Shown here: in pieces, positions 25,292 through 34,213 of the stretch | How positions within the stretch are numbered: the stretch's first letter is position 1 | Layout: each line of letters opens with the position of its first letter | Assembly (NCBI RefSeq): GCF_048269565.1 | Contig: NZ_JBLXIK010000002.1 | Coordinates: forward strand, 372,001-436,000 | Source of the DNA: Maricaulis sp048269565 | GTDB lineage: Bacteria; Pseudomonadota; Alphaproteobacteria; Caulobacterales; Maricaulaceae | Direction: 5' to 3' | Length of the DNA stretch: 64,000 nt | The notes under the pieces: model-generated | Told to the model about the DNA's origin: nothing | The model's input: only the letters and a program-made list of their open reading frames with translations | The model's database searches: none | Position numbers and translations under genes: made by a program

Positions 25292-26719
25292 ATGGCATAT
25301 AAAAAACTGGCAGTTTCCGACAGCAAGGCAGCGGCATTCGAGACCCAGGCTGCGGCCGAAATTGCAGCCATCTGGCGCGCCGTTCGCGCCCGCCTGCGGG
25401 TTGAGCTCGGTGATGCACTTTACTCCCAGGAAATTGCCCGTTTGCGCGTCCGAATGTCCGATGCCGGAATGATCATCATTGTCGCGCCAAGCACGTTCAA
25501 TCGTGACTGGATCGAGGACCATGCCGGTGCGCGAATTCGCGCAATCTGGGCCGAGCTGGATTCCGTGCGCCGTGACCTGCTCGTGCTCGCCGACGGCGAG
25601 GTGGAGCCGCAAGTAGACGTTGTGCGCGAAACCGTTTCCCAGTCAAAGCCTGCCGGGAAGGCTGCCGAACTGCCGGCGAACCGCGACGACGTGATCGAGC
25701 CGCGTTTCAGCTTCGACTCCTTCCGCGTCGGTCCGGCCAATGAAGTTGCCGCGGCCGCTGCGCGCAGTATCGTCTCCGCAGCGCGGCCGCCCTTCAATCC
25801 GGTTTTCTTCTACGGTGATTACGGCGTCGGCAAGACCCATCTGATGCACGCTGTCGCCAGTGCGGTGACGCACGCCCCCAATAGCCGCAAGGCGCTCTAT
25901 CTGACCGCCGAGGAATTCCTGTCGGGCTTCGTGACCGCGATGCGGGCGCGCGACACCATCACTTTCAAGGAAACTGTGCGCGGCGTCGACTTCCTGCTGA
26001 TCGATGATGTGCACTTCATCGCCGGCAAGCCGAAGACCGAGGACGAGTTCCTGCACACGATCGCGGCGCTGATCGCCGAGAACAAGCAGGTCGTGCTGGC
26101 CTCACATCGTCCGCCGGCCGAGCTGGCCATCGCCGATGACCGTCTGCGCTCGCTGCTGACCGGCGGCCTGGCCTGCCCGCTGAGCAAGCCGGATCTCGAC
26201 CTGCGGCGCCAGATTCTCGATTGCAAGATCGCCCAGGCGAAATGCCATTACCCGGTCCTGTCCGTGTCCGAGCCGGTGCGCGATTTCCTCGCTGCCCGCA
26301 TCACCACCGGGCCGCGCGAGCTGGAAGGCGTGCTCAACAATGTGATTTGCCGTACAGCCCTGCTGGGTCTGCCGGTGACGATGGAGGCGGTCTCGACGGC
26401 CCTGCGCGATCTGTCGCTGAGCGCGGAAAAGCGCCTGACGGTTGACGAGATCCAGAAAGCCGTTGCCACGCATTTCGGTGTCACGACGACGGATATCTGC
26501 TCCAAGCGCCGCACCCAGAGCGTGGTGCGTCCGCGCCATGTCGCGATGTATCTGGCCAAGACTCTGACCACGCGTTCCCTGCCCGATATCGGGCGCCGCT
26601 TTGGTGGCCGTGATCACTCGACGGTGATCCACGCGGTCAACAAGATCACCTCGATGATCGAGTCCGGGGATACGATCGGCCAGGACATTGATTGCCTGAC
26701 CCGGGAGCTGCGGGACTGA
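25292..26719 (+). CDS. dnaA: Chromosomal replication initiator protein DnaA
   Basis: DnaA opens the replication origin and loads the helicase. The protein shows domain I (IWRAVRARLRVELGDALYSQEI), a variable linker, an AAA+ domain with Walker A GDYGVGKTH and Walker B LLIDDVHFIAGK, and the C-terminal DNA-binding domain with RPRHVAMYLAKTLT and the signature GRDHSTVIHA. The start is not certain: the frame is open to a GTG at 25208, with an ATG at 25217. The ATG at 25292 (MAYKKLAVSD, 475 residues) is chosen because it directly precedes the region resembling domain I. dnaN follows after 144 bases. Confidence 0.93.
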   Translation: MAYKKLAVSDSKAAAFETQAAAEIAAIWRAVRARLRVELGDALYSQEIARLRVRMSDAGMIIIVAPSTFNRDWIEDHAGARIRAIWAELDSVRRDLLVLADGEVEPQVDVVRETVSQSKPAGKAAELPANRDDVIEPRFSFDSFRVGPANEVAAAAARSIVSAARPPFNPVFFYGDYGVGKTHLMHAVASAVTHAPNSRKALYLTAEEFLSGFVTAMRARDTITFKETVRGVDFLLIDDVHFIAGKPKTEDEFLHTIAALIAENKQVVLASHRPPAELAIADDRLRSLLTGGLACPLSKPDLDLRRQILDCKIAQAKCHYPVLSVSEPVRDFLAARITTGPRELEGVLNNVICRTALLGLPVTMEAVSTALRDLSLSAEKRLTVDEIQKAVATHFGVTTTDICSKRRTQSVVRPRHVAMYLAKTLTTRSLPDIGRRFGGRDHSTVIHAVNKITSMIESGDTIGQDIDCLTRELRD

Positions 26720-26863
26720 TTTCCGCTGGAAAAAGCGTCCGCGGCTGGATAATTCTCTTGCGGTTGTGTTTTTTCATGTATCCTCTTTAACCCACCCTTT
26801 TCGGTGCCGGCTGATTTGCCAGCTGGCGCCGGCTCATGAAGACGTCAAAGCGGAACGCGAGAT

Positions 26864-27982
26864 ATGAAGCTGACGATCGAGCGCGCTACGCTCCTCAAGG
26901 CCCTTGGCCATGTTCAGGCTGTGGTCGAAAAGCGCAATACCATCCCCATTCTGTCGAATGTGCTGATTTCAGCCGGGCCCAATGGCGCGAGTTTTGCCGC
27001 GACCGATCTTGATATCGAGATCCTCGAAACCGCCGAGGCGAGCTGCGAGGGTGAAGGCATGGTCACGGCGCCGGCCCACACCCTGTACGACATTACGCGG
27101 AAAATTCCTGACGGCGCTGATGTGACGCTGGAAATGAGCGGCGAGGATCCACGGCTGACCCTGAAGGCCGGGCGGTCGAATTTCTCGCTGCCTTCTCTGC
27201 CGCCTGGTGATTTCCCGGTCATGCCGACCGAGGACCTCGAGCACAGCTTCTCGCTGCCGGCCGCGGCCCTGGCGCGTCTGATCGACAAGACCCGCTTCGC
27301 GATCTCCACCGAGGAAACGCGGTATTATCTCAACGGGATCCATTTCCACGCTGCTGACGAGGCCGGCCGCAAGACCCTGCGGGCTGTTGCGACCGATGGC
27401 GTCCGTCTCGCCCTGGCCGAGGTTGATCTGCCGGACGGCGCCGCCGGCATGCCCGGCGTGATCGTGCCGCGCAAGACGGTGCAGGAAATCCGGCGCCTGA
27501 TCGAGGATGCCAGCGATGATGTCGAGATTTCGGTCTCGGAGGGCAAGATCCGCTTCCGTCTCGGCCGTGCCGTGCTGACTTCGAAGCTGATCGATGGCGC
27601 TTTCCCCGACTATGAGCGCGTCATTCCGCGCGGCAATACCCGCATGATGTCGGTCGAGAACAAGCGTTTTGCCGAGGCTGTTGATCGTGTCGCGACCATC
27701 TCGATGGAGAAATCGCGCTCGGTGAAGCTTTCACTCGGGCAGGACACGCTGACCCTGGCGGTCAATAATCCCGAGAGCGGGCAGGCCGAGGAAGAACTGG
27801 CCGTGTCCTATAGCGATGAAGGTTTCGCGATCGGTTTCAACGCCCGCTACATGCTGGACGTGGCCTCGCAGATCGAGGGTGACCAGGCCCAATTCCACTT
27901 CGCCGATGCCGCCTCTCCGGCCTTGGTCACCGATAGCGGTGATCCCGATGCGCTTTACGTGTTGATGCCGCTGCGGGTGTGA
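26864..27982 (+). CDS. dnaN: DNA polymerase III beta subunit (sliding clamp)
   Basis: The beta clamp is the ring that tethers DNA polymerase III and repair proteins to DNA. The 372 residues form three tandem clamp domains. The start MKLTIERATLLKALGHVQ, the NTIPILSNV and FPVMP blocks and the C-terminal YVLMPLRV, which packs against the peptide-binding pocket, are typical. It lies downstream of dnaA and overlaps recF by 4 bases (GTGA), indicating coupled translation. Confidence 0.97.
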   Translation: MKLTIERATLLKALGHVQAVVEKRNTIPILSNVLISAGPNGASFAATDLDIEILETAEASCEGEGMVTAPAHTLYDITRKIPDGADVTLEMSGEDPRLTLKAGRSNFSLPSLPPGDFPVMPTEDLEHSFSLPAAALARLIDKTRFAISTEETRYYLNGIHFHAADEAGRKTLRAVATDGVRLALAEVDLPDGAAGMPGVIVPRKTVQEIRRLIEDASDDVEISVSEGKIRFRLGRAVLTSKLIDGAFPDYERVIPRGNTRMMSVENKRFAEAVDRVATISMEKSRSVKLSLGQDTLTLAVNNPESGQAEEELAVSYSDEGFAIGFNARYMLDVASQIEGDQAQFHFADAASPALVTDSGDPDALYVLMPLRV

Positions 27983-29169
27983 GCAAACCGGCCGGCACAG
28001 ACGAGATGACTTCACCGCCGCCGGTCGTCCCGGCGGCGGTTCGTCGTTTGCGGCTCACCGATTTTCGTTGCTACGCCACCCTCGACCTTGAAGTCGATGC
28101 GCGGCCGGTGATCCTGTTCGGCGAGAACGGGTCGGGCAAGACCAATCTGCTTGAAGCCCTGTCTTTCCTGGCGCCGGGGCGCGGCATGCGTTCGGCCGGC
28201 GCCGACGGTGTTGCCCGCAAGCAGGACGGCATTGCCGCGGACGCCTGGGCCGTGTTTGCGGAAATCGACACCCATGACGGCCATTTCAGGATCGGTGTCG
28301 GTGCCCGCGCCGGCGGCCGGCGCGAAACCCGGATCGATGGCGATCCGGCGCAGCAGGCCGAATTGTCGCGCCTGGTGCCGATGATCTGGCTGACCCCGGC
28401 CCAGGACCGGCTGTTCGCTGGACCGCGCGCTGACCGGCTGAAATTTCTCGACCGCCTCGTCTATGCCGCCGATCCGGCCCATGCCGAGGCTGCGACGGCC
28501 TATGAGAAGGCCCGGGTGCGGCGGCAAAGATTGCTGGATGACGGGCGCAGCGACCCGGCCTGGATCGCGGCGCTGGAAACCGAGATGGCTGGGCATGGAG
28601 TCGCCGTGGCGGCCGCGCGGCTGGAAGCGCTGATCCGGTTGCAGGCCGAAATCGACGCGCGCCCCGAAGGCGCCTTTCCGCAGGCCGATCTGGCGCTGGA
28701 CGGGGCCGTCGAGGCCGATCTCGCGGCCGGTGCCCCGGCCTCCGAGGCCGAAGATAATTTCGCCCTGGCCCTGCGTGAGGGGCGCGGGCGCGATGGCGCT
28801 GTCGGCCGCACGTTGACGCGCGGGCCGCATCGCACCGAGCTCGTGACCCGCCACCGCGACAAGGACCAGCCGGCCGGGGATTGCTCAACCGGTGAGCAGA
28901 AGGCGCTGATCCTGACCCTGGCGCTGGCACAGGCACGGGTGCTGGCGGCGCGCAATGCGATTGCGCCGCTGCTGCTGTTCGACGAGGCCTGCGCCCATCT
29001 TGACGCATCGCGCCGCGAGGGGTTGGCCCGTGAAATCCTCGCCACGGGATCCCAGGCCTGGCTGACCGGCGTCGAGCGCGTGCTGTTCGAGCCCTTTGCC
29101 GGCCAGGCGCAATTCCTGCGGGTCCGCGAGGCGGGCCTGTTCCCCGACGGGGCCGGTGCGACCGCCTGA
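27979..29169 (+). CDS. recF: DNA replication and repair protein RecF
   Basis: RecF is an SMC-like ATPase that, with RecO and RecR, directs RecA loading at gapped DNA. The 396-residue protein has RLRLTDFRCYATLDLEV, Walker A GENGSGKTN, an ABC-type signature region near DCSTGEQKALIL, and Walker B LLLFDEACAHLD. The GTG at 27979 overlaps the dnaN stop; an alternative ATG lies at 28006. The dnaA-dnaN-recF order is widely conserved. No terminator was seen in the 105 bases after it, where the convergent CPBP gene ends. Confidence 0.94.
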   Translation: MSKPAGTDEMTSPPPVVPAAVRRLRLTDFRCYATLDLEVDARPVILFGENGSGKTNLLEALSFLAPGRGMRSAGADGVARKQDGIAADAWAVFAEIDTHDGHFRIGVGARAGGRRETRIDGDPAQQAELSRLVPMIWLTPAQDRLFAGPRADRLKFLDRLVYAADPAHAEAATAYEKARVRRQRLLDDGRSDPAWIAALETEMAGHGVAVAAARLEALIRLQAEIDARPEGAFPQADLALDGAVEADLAAGAPASEAEDNFALALREGRGRDGAVGRTLTRGPHRTELVTRHRDKDQPAGDCSTGEQKALILTLALAQARVLAARNAIAPLLLFDEACAHLDASRREGLAREILATGSQAWLTGVERVLFEPFAGQAQFLRVREAGLFPDGAGATA

Positions 29170-29274
29170 TTGGTCTGGTCACACCAGGGCAGGCATCACC
29201 TGTCCCTGCACGAAAGGTCTGGTTCCAACGGGGCGCCGTTCCAACCCCATCCCGACCAGGCTGCCTCGACAAAT

Positions 29275-30060
29275 TCAGGCGACCGCATCCGGCCCTGTGC
29301 ACCGCGTTTCACTTGCCGCCTCAATCCCGGCTTCGGCATCCGCGCTGGCGAAATGATCGCTGATGCGAAACAGCAGCCCGGCGGCGACATCGACGATGAT
29401 GTGCAGGGCGATTGCGGGCCAGAGCGAGTCGCCAACGACATAGACCAGGGTGAGAATGGCTGTGATCGGCAAAAGGCCCACCATGCCTTGCGGGCCCTGA
29501 TAGGCGTGGCCGAGAATGAAGATCGCCGCAGCGAGAATGGCCGCCAGCCAGAGGGGCATAATCAGGGCCAGTACGCCGATCAGGAAGCCGCGGAACAGGA
29601 CTTCTTCGGTGATGCCGGCAGTGATCGCCAGCCAGATGAAGCGTCCGTGCTCGCGCTGAGTCTCCGGATGGATGAGGCTGTAATCGCCTGACCGGCGCAA
29701 TTGTTCGCGCAACTTGATCCGCGCCATGCGGGAAAACCGGGCCTCGACCAGTGACGCGACCATATAGGTGCCGATCGCACCGACAACCGCCCAGCTGAGG
29801 AGTGTCCGCCAGCCCGCGCCGGGACGCAGGCCAAGTTCCGGCAGCGTTGCGCCCGAGCGGAGCCAGAGGGCCGCGCAGGCGGTGGCGAGCAGCCAGAGCG
29901 AGATCAGGGCCTGATTGTAGATCCGCAACCGGGCGTCGGGCCTCGCCGGATCCCGGATCGCTGCCTTGCCGGATTTCTCGGTGAGCGCATTCCACGCCAG
30001 CAGCGCCAGGATCAGGCCGACCCCGATGATGTGTTCGATCGCCAGGCTCGAAAAATCCAT
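29275..30060 (-). CDS. CPBP-family intramembrane metalloprotease
   Basis: A 261-residue polytopic membrane protein with the three CPBP (Abi/CAAX-protease-like) motifs: EEVLFRGFLIG, the FILGHAYQG motif with its His, and HIIVDVAAG. These residues make the membrane-embedded glutamate-type metal site known from Rce1. Bacterial members act in protein maturation or bacteriocin immunity, and often the substrate is unknown, as here. The start is the ATG at 30060 because CGGGAGG lies nine bases ahead of it, whereas the ATG at 30069 is too close. It is divergent from a TetR gene with an operator-like palindrome between them. Confidence 0.85.
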   Translation of the reverse strand: MDFSSLAIEHIIGVGLILALLAWNALTEKSGKAAIRDPARPDARLRIYNQALISLWLLATACAALWLRSGATLPELGLRPGAGWRTLLSWAVVGAIGTYMVASLVEARFSRMARIKLREQLRRSGDYSLIHPETQREHGRFIWLAITAGITEEVLFRGFLIGVLALIMPLWLAAILAAAIFILGHAYQGPQGMVGLLPITAILTLVYVVGDSLWPAIALHIIVDVAAGLLFRISDHFASADAEAGIEAASETRCTGPDAVA

Positions 30061-30127
30061 CTTGCTCATCCTCCCGCAAATTGCGACTTGACCCATCCCG
30101 GCCGTCAGTGTCCGATAACATAAACCG

Positions 30128-30145
30128 GAATGCGAATTCACATTC
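30128..30145. promoter_or_regulatory. Near-perfect 18-bp palindrome, probable TetR operator
   Basis: GAATGCGAATTCACATTC reads almost the same on both strands, with only one non-complementary pair (positions 6 and 13) in 18. It lies 21 bases before the TetR start codon and 67 bases from the start of the divergent CPBP gene, which is where a TetR autoregulator would bind. Confidence 0.6.
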
Positions 30146-30165
30146 ACATAATAGGCTGAGCGCAG

Positions 30166-30822
30166 ATGAGTCAAGGGGAGAAACCGGCCAGGCAGTCGCG
30201 GTCGAGACAGACCCGGGACAAGCTCGTGGCAGCGCTTGAGCATCTGCTGCGCCAGCGCAGCTTCGAGGAGATCTCGATTGCGGACCTCGCCGCCGAGGCC
30301 GGCCTGTCGGTCGGCACTGTTTATCGCCGGTTCGAAAACCGCGATGCCCTGATTCCGGTCATTTTCGAGCTCTACGCGGCCCGCGTGAGCGAATTTGCCG
30401 CCAGTCCATCGGGGCAACTGGCGCTGGAGCCGGATGCCGGGCTGCGCACCGCTTTGCGGCAAATGGTGTCGCAGGGCTGGGCCTTCCTGACAGCCGAAGC
30501 GCATCTGGTGCGCGCGGCGCATCTCCATGCCCGCCTGCGGCCGGATCTCGTCGGCGAGGAGTGGGAGGCCTTTCTCGAAATGGCCGTCGAATCCTCCCGC
30601 GCCCTGATCGAGCATTTCAGCGGCGAGGTTTCGATCACCGACCGGCGTCAGGCCGCGCAGATTGTCACCTACCTCCTCAACACCTCGCTGATCGAAAGGG
30701 CCCTCTATCCGCAGGACGGCCCGGCCTTCGCGCTGACCATGTCCGACGCGGAATTCACTGCGGCGATGGCTGACGCGATTTACGGCTATCTGACCGTCCC
30801 GCCGCTGCAGGCGCCGGCATGA
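30166..30822 (+). CDS. TetR-family transcriptional regulator
   Basis: A 218-residue repressor with the N-terminal TetR helix-turn-helix: ISIADLAAEAGLSVGTVYRRFENRDAL at about residues 37-65. The variable C-terminal ligand domain is all helical. It is divergent from the CPBP protease gene and overlaps the LysE-type exporter gene by four bases, so it probably controls the exporter and perhaps the protease through the palindrome at 30128-30145. The ligand is unknown. Confidence 0.88.
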   Translation: MSQGEKPARQSRSRQTRDKLVAALEHLLRQRSFEEISIADLAAEAGLSVGTVYRRFENRDALIPVIFELYAARVSEFAASPSGQLALEPDAGLRTALRQMVSQGWAFLTAEAHLVRAAHLHARLRPDLVGEEWEAFLEMAVESSRALIEHFSGEVSITDRRQAAQIVTYLLNTSLIERALYPQDGPAFALTMSDAEFTAAMADAIYGYLTVPPLQAPA

Positions 30823-31442
30823 CCGCTGAAAACCTCCTCCTGTTTGCGGGCGCATTACTGATCCTGTTCGTGACGCCGGGGCCGGGCATCGCGGCCATGG
30901 TGGCGCGCACCCTCGATGCCGGCCCCTGGCATGCGGCGATGTATGGTGTCGGCATCCTGACCGGGGATATTTTCTGGTTCACGCTGGCGGTGACCGGCCT
31001 GTCGGCGGTGGCGCAGCAGCTGGAAACCGTGTGGCTGATCGCCAAGCTGGTCGGGGCCGGCTATCTGTTCTGGATGGCGGGCACCGCCTGGTGGAGCGCC
31101 TGGACCGGGGCGCGGCCGAAACCGGTGTTTGCGGCGGGCTCGAAACGTGGCTGGGCCGGCACCTATCTCGCCGGTCTGGCGATGCCGCTCTCCAATCCGA
31201 AACCGATCATTTTCTACCTCACCCTGGTGCCGGCCTTCATCCCGCTCGAGGCGATCACCCCGCCGGTCTATGCCCTGATGGTGCTGATCATGCTCCTCCT
31301 CGCCGTGCCGACGGCCGGGGCCTATATCGGCGCGGCCCACAAGGCGCGCGACTGGCTGAAAACCCCGGCTGTGCGCCGCGGTGCCGACCTGCTGACCGGC
31401 ACGGTGATGCTGGTGATCGCGATCATCCTGCTGCTGCGCTGA
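30819..31442 (+). CDS. LysE/RhtB-family amino-acid exporter
   Basis: A 207-residue inner-membrane protein with about six hydrophobic spans. Family features include FVTPGPGIAAMVARTLDAGP at the end of span 1 (the conserved PGP), GDIFW, the LVGAGYLFWMAG motif and a central NPKPIIFYLTLVPAFI. LysE/RhtB proteins export amino acids or related metabolites. The ATGA overlap with the TetR gene shows they are one operon, so the exporter is probably induced by a ligand of that regulator. Confidence 0.88.
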   Translation: MTAENLLLFAGALLILFVTPGPGIAAMVARTLDAGPWHAAMYGVGILTGDIFWFTLAVTGLSAVAQQLETVWLIAKLVGAGYLFWMAGTAWWSAWTGARPKPVFAAGSKRGWAGTYLAGLAMPLSNPKPIIFYLTLVPAFIPLEAITPPVYALMVLIMLLLAVPTAGAYIGAAHKARDWLKTPAVRRGADLLTGTVMLVIAIILLLR

Positions 31443-31505
31443 CAGAGAGACTCGCGCGTGCGCGCGCGTATGGCCACGGGACTCCGTGTGCGGTACAAAC
31501 GAGCC

Positions 31506-33905
31506 ATGAGCGAACAACCGAATCACGAGTATGACGCGGAGTCGATCAAGGTCCTCAAGGGTCTCGACGCCGTCCGCAAGCGCCCCGGCATGTATATCGG
31601 TGACACCGATGACGGTTCGGGCCTGCACCACATGGTCTATGAAGTCGTCGACAATGCGATCGATGAAGCCCTGGCCGGCCATTGCTCCGAAGTCCTGGTG
31701 ACGCTGCACGCCGATGGTTCGGCCAGTGTGCGCGATGACGGACGCGGCATCCCGACCGACTTCCACAAGGGCGAGGGCATGTCGGCGGCCCAGGTCATCA
31801 TGACCCAGCTGCACGCCGGCGGTAAGTTCGACCAGAACTCCTACAAGGTCTCCGGCGGTCTGCACGGGGTGGGCGTTTCGGTCGTCAACGCATTGTCGGT
31901 CTGGATGGACCTGACGATCTGGCGCAATGGCAAGGAGCACTATATGCGCTTCCGCCACGGCGTTGCCGATGAAGACCTCAAGGTGACGGGCGATGTCGAT
32001 CCGGGCAAGACGGGCACGGAAGTGCGCTTCATGCCGTCGGAAGAAACCTTCACCATGACCGAGTTCGATCGCCCGACGCTGCAGCACCGGCTGCGCGAGC
32101 TGGCCTTCCTCAATTCGGGCGTCAAGATCACCCTGCGCGATGAGCGTGAGGAGGAGGTCTGGTCCGACACCATGGTCTATGAGGGCGGCGTGGCGGCCTT
32201 CGTCTCCCACCTTGATCGCACCAAGACCCCGATCTTCCCCGAGCCGGTCCTGATCCAGGGCGAGCGCGACGGCGTGATGGTCGAGGCGGCGCTGGAGTGG
32301 AATGACAGCTATCACGAGAATGTCTTGTGCTTCACCAACAACATCCCGCAGCGCGATGGCGGCACCCACCTGGCCGGCTTCCGCGGTGCGCTGACGCGGA
32401 TCGTCAACAGCTATGCGGCCTCGTCCGGCCTGGCGGCGAAGGCGAAAATCTCCATCACCGGCGATGATGCCCGCGAAGGCCTGACTTGCGTTCTGTCGGC
32501 CAAGGTGCCCGATCCGAAATTCTCCTCCCAGACCAAGGACAAGCTGGTCTCGTCCGAAGTGCGTCCGGCCGTTGAGGGCATTGTCGGCGAAGCGCTGTCG
32601 GAATGGTTCGAGGAACATCCGATCGAGGCCAAGCAGATTGTCGCCAAGATCATCGAGGCGGCGGCAGCCCGCGAGGCGGCGCGCAAGGCACGTGAGCTGA
32701 CGCGGCGCAAATCGGCGCTGGAAATCTCCTCCCTGCCCGGCAAGCTCGCCGATTGCCAGGAGAAGGATCCGGCCAAGTCCGAAATCTTCATCGTCGAGGG
32801 TGATTCCGCCGGCGGTTCTGCCAAGCAGGGCCGGCATCGGGGCAATCAGGCCGTGCTGCCGCTGCGGGGCAAGATCCTCAATGTCGAGCGCGCGCGGTTC
32901 GACCGCATGCTGGGCTCGGAACAGGTCGGAACCCTGATCACGGCGCTCGGCACCGGTATCGGTCGCGACCAGATCAATTACGACAAGCTGCGCTACCACA
33001 AGGTCATCATCATGACCGATGCTGATGTCGACGGCGCGCATATCCGCACGCTTTTGTTGACCTTCTTCTATCGGCAAATGCCCGAGCTGATCGAGCGCGG
33101 CCATCTCTATATCGCCCAGCCGCCGCTCTACAAGATCACCAAGGGCCGCTCGGAACGCTATGTCAAAGACCAGGCCGAGATGGATGCCTATCTCGTCGAG
33201 GAAGGCACCAGCGAAGCCGATCTGCGGCTGGCCAATGGCGAGGTCATCACCGGCGCCGATCTGGCCGACCGGGTCGGCACAGCGCGGGCCGTGAAGACGT
33301 CGGTCGATCGTCTGCTGGCGCGCGCGCCCGGTTTTGCGCTCGAAGCGGCAGCACTGTCCGGCGCCCTGGTTCCCGAACCGACCCCCGAGGCCGTCCAGGC
33401 CGCAGCCGAACGTCTCAACGGCTTTGCCGATGAGGGCGAGAACACCTGGGTCGGTGAGCTGAATGCCGAGAACAACCTGGTCTTCACCCGCGATGTCCGC
33501 GGTGTCACCGAGACCGTGGTGCTCAATGCGCCGCTGCGCGAAAGCCCCGATGCCCGCCGCCTGTCGGAACGGGCGCTGGCGATTGCCGATGTCTATATCG
33601 GCCCGGCGGTCTTCACCTCGAAAGCCGGAACGGTGACGACCTACAGCCCGACGCAATTGGTCGATGCTGTCGTGACCGCCGGCTCCAAGGGCATGAAAGT
33701 CCAGCGCTACAAGGGTCTGGGCGAAATGAACCCGGAACAACTCTGGGAAACCACGCTCGATCCGAATGTGCGCAGCCTGCTGCAGGTCTCGGTCACCCAT
33801 GCCGACACCGCCGACGAGCTTTTCACCAAGCTGATGGGCGATGTCGTCGAACCGCGGCGTGAGTTCATCCAGGAACACGCGCTGGAAGCCGAGGTCGACG
33901 CCTGA
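31506..33905 (+). CDS. gyrB: DNA gyrase subunit B
   Basis: GyrB supplies the ATPase and TOPRIM parts of the type IIA topoisomerase that introduces negative supercoils. The 799-residue protein shows the GHKL ATPase (KRPGMYIGDTD, VVDNAIDEALAGH, DDGRGIPTDFHKGEG and the GGLHGVGVSVVNALS lid), the TOPRIM domain (IVEGDSAGGSAKQGR and IIMTDADVDGAHI), and the C-terminal RYKGLGEMNPEQLWETT block. The ATG at 31506 (MSEQPNHEY) is chosen; an upstream frame extension is not conserved. It completes the dnaA-dnaN-recF-gyrB replication neighbourhood, interrupted by the CPBP, TetR and LysE genes. Confidence 0.96.
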   Translation: MSEQPNHEYDAESIKVLKGLDAVRKRPGMYIGDTDDGSGLHHMVYEVVDNAIDEALAGHCSEVLVTLHADGSASVRDDGRGIPTDFHKGEGMSAAQVIMTQLHAGGKFDQNSYKVSGGLHGVGVSVVNALSVWMDLTIWRNGKEHYMRFRHGVADEDLKVTGDVDPGKTGTEVRFMPSEETFTMTEFDRPTLQHRLRELAFLNSGVKITLRDEREEEVWSDTMVYEGGVAAFVSHLDRTKTPIFPEPVLIQGERDGVMVEAALEWNDSYHENVLCFTNNIPQRDGGTHLAGFRGALTRIVNSYAASSGLAAKAKISITGDDAREGLTCVLSAKVPDPKFSSQTKDKLVSSEVRPAVEGIVGEALSEWFEEHPIEAKQIVAKIIEAAAAREAARKARELTRRKSALEISSLPGKLADCQEKDPAKSEIFIVEGDSAGGSAKQGRHRGNQAVLPLRGKILNVERARFDRMLGSEQVGTLITALGTGIGRDQINYDKLRYHKVIIMTDADVDGAHIRTLLLTFFYRQMPELIERGHLYIAQPPLYKITKGRSERYVKDQAEMDAYLVEEGTSEADLRLANGEVITGADLADRVGTARAVKTSVDRLLARAPGFALEAAALSGALVPEPTPEAVQAAAERLNGFADEGENTWVGELNAENNLVFTRDVRGVTETVVLNAPLRESPDARRLSERALAIADVYIGPAVFTSKAGTVTTYSPTQLVDAVVTAGSKGMKVQRYKGLGEMNPEQLWETTLDPNVRSLLQVSVTHADTADELFTKLMGDVVEPRREFIQEHALEAEVDA

Positions 33906-34213
33906 CCCGATCAGGTATTGCCCTAAGGGCCCTTTGAGCATCCCCGGATGTGGCCCTGATGCGGCCTTGTCTGCATCGGGTGTGTCTCTGGTGTGCCCTC
34001 CAAAAGCCGCTCAGGGGCAGACCGATTGTCCGCCGCTGGCGGTGAAGCCGTTTCCTTGCAGTGCTTTGCGGGTTTCGCCTGCCGCCCTTGATGGGATGTT
34101 CGATTATTCTGGACCTCCGTGAGCCGGATCGGCGGACCCGGGCGCGTGCCGGGTCAGACCGGACCGGGGGTCATTATAGGCGACAGGCCCCGGGAGGTGG
34201 ATAAGCGCCGCCC
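33906..34213. other. Intergenic region after gyrB, nothing recognised
   Basis: About 308 bases between gyrB and the convergent CPBP gene. I see no gene, RNA or convincing terminator. A 10-base palindrome (AAGGGCCCTT) lies soon after the gyrB stop but has no T-run. Confidence 0.5.

Noticed and set aside
30855..33941. Open frame of about 1028 codons on the strand opposite gyrB and lysE
   Set aside because: It lies wholly antisense to gyrB and lysE, has the His/Arg/Asp-rich composition typical of shadow frames in high-G+C DNA, and shows no domain.
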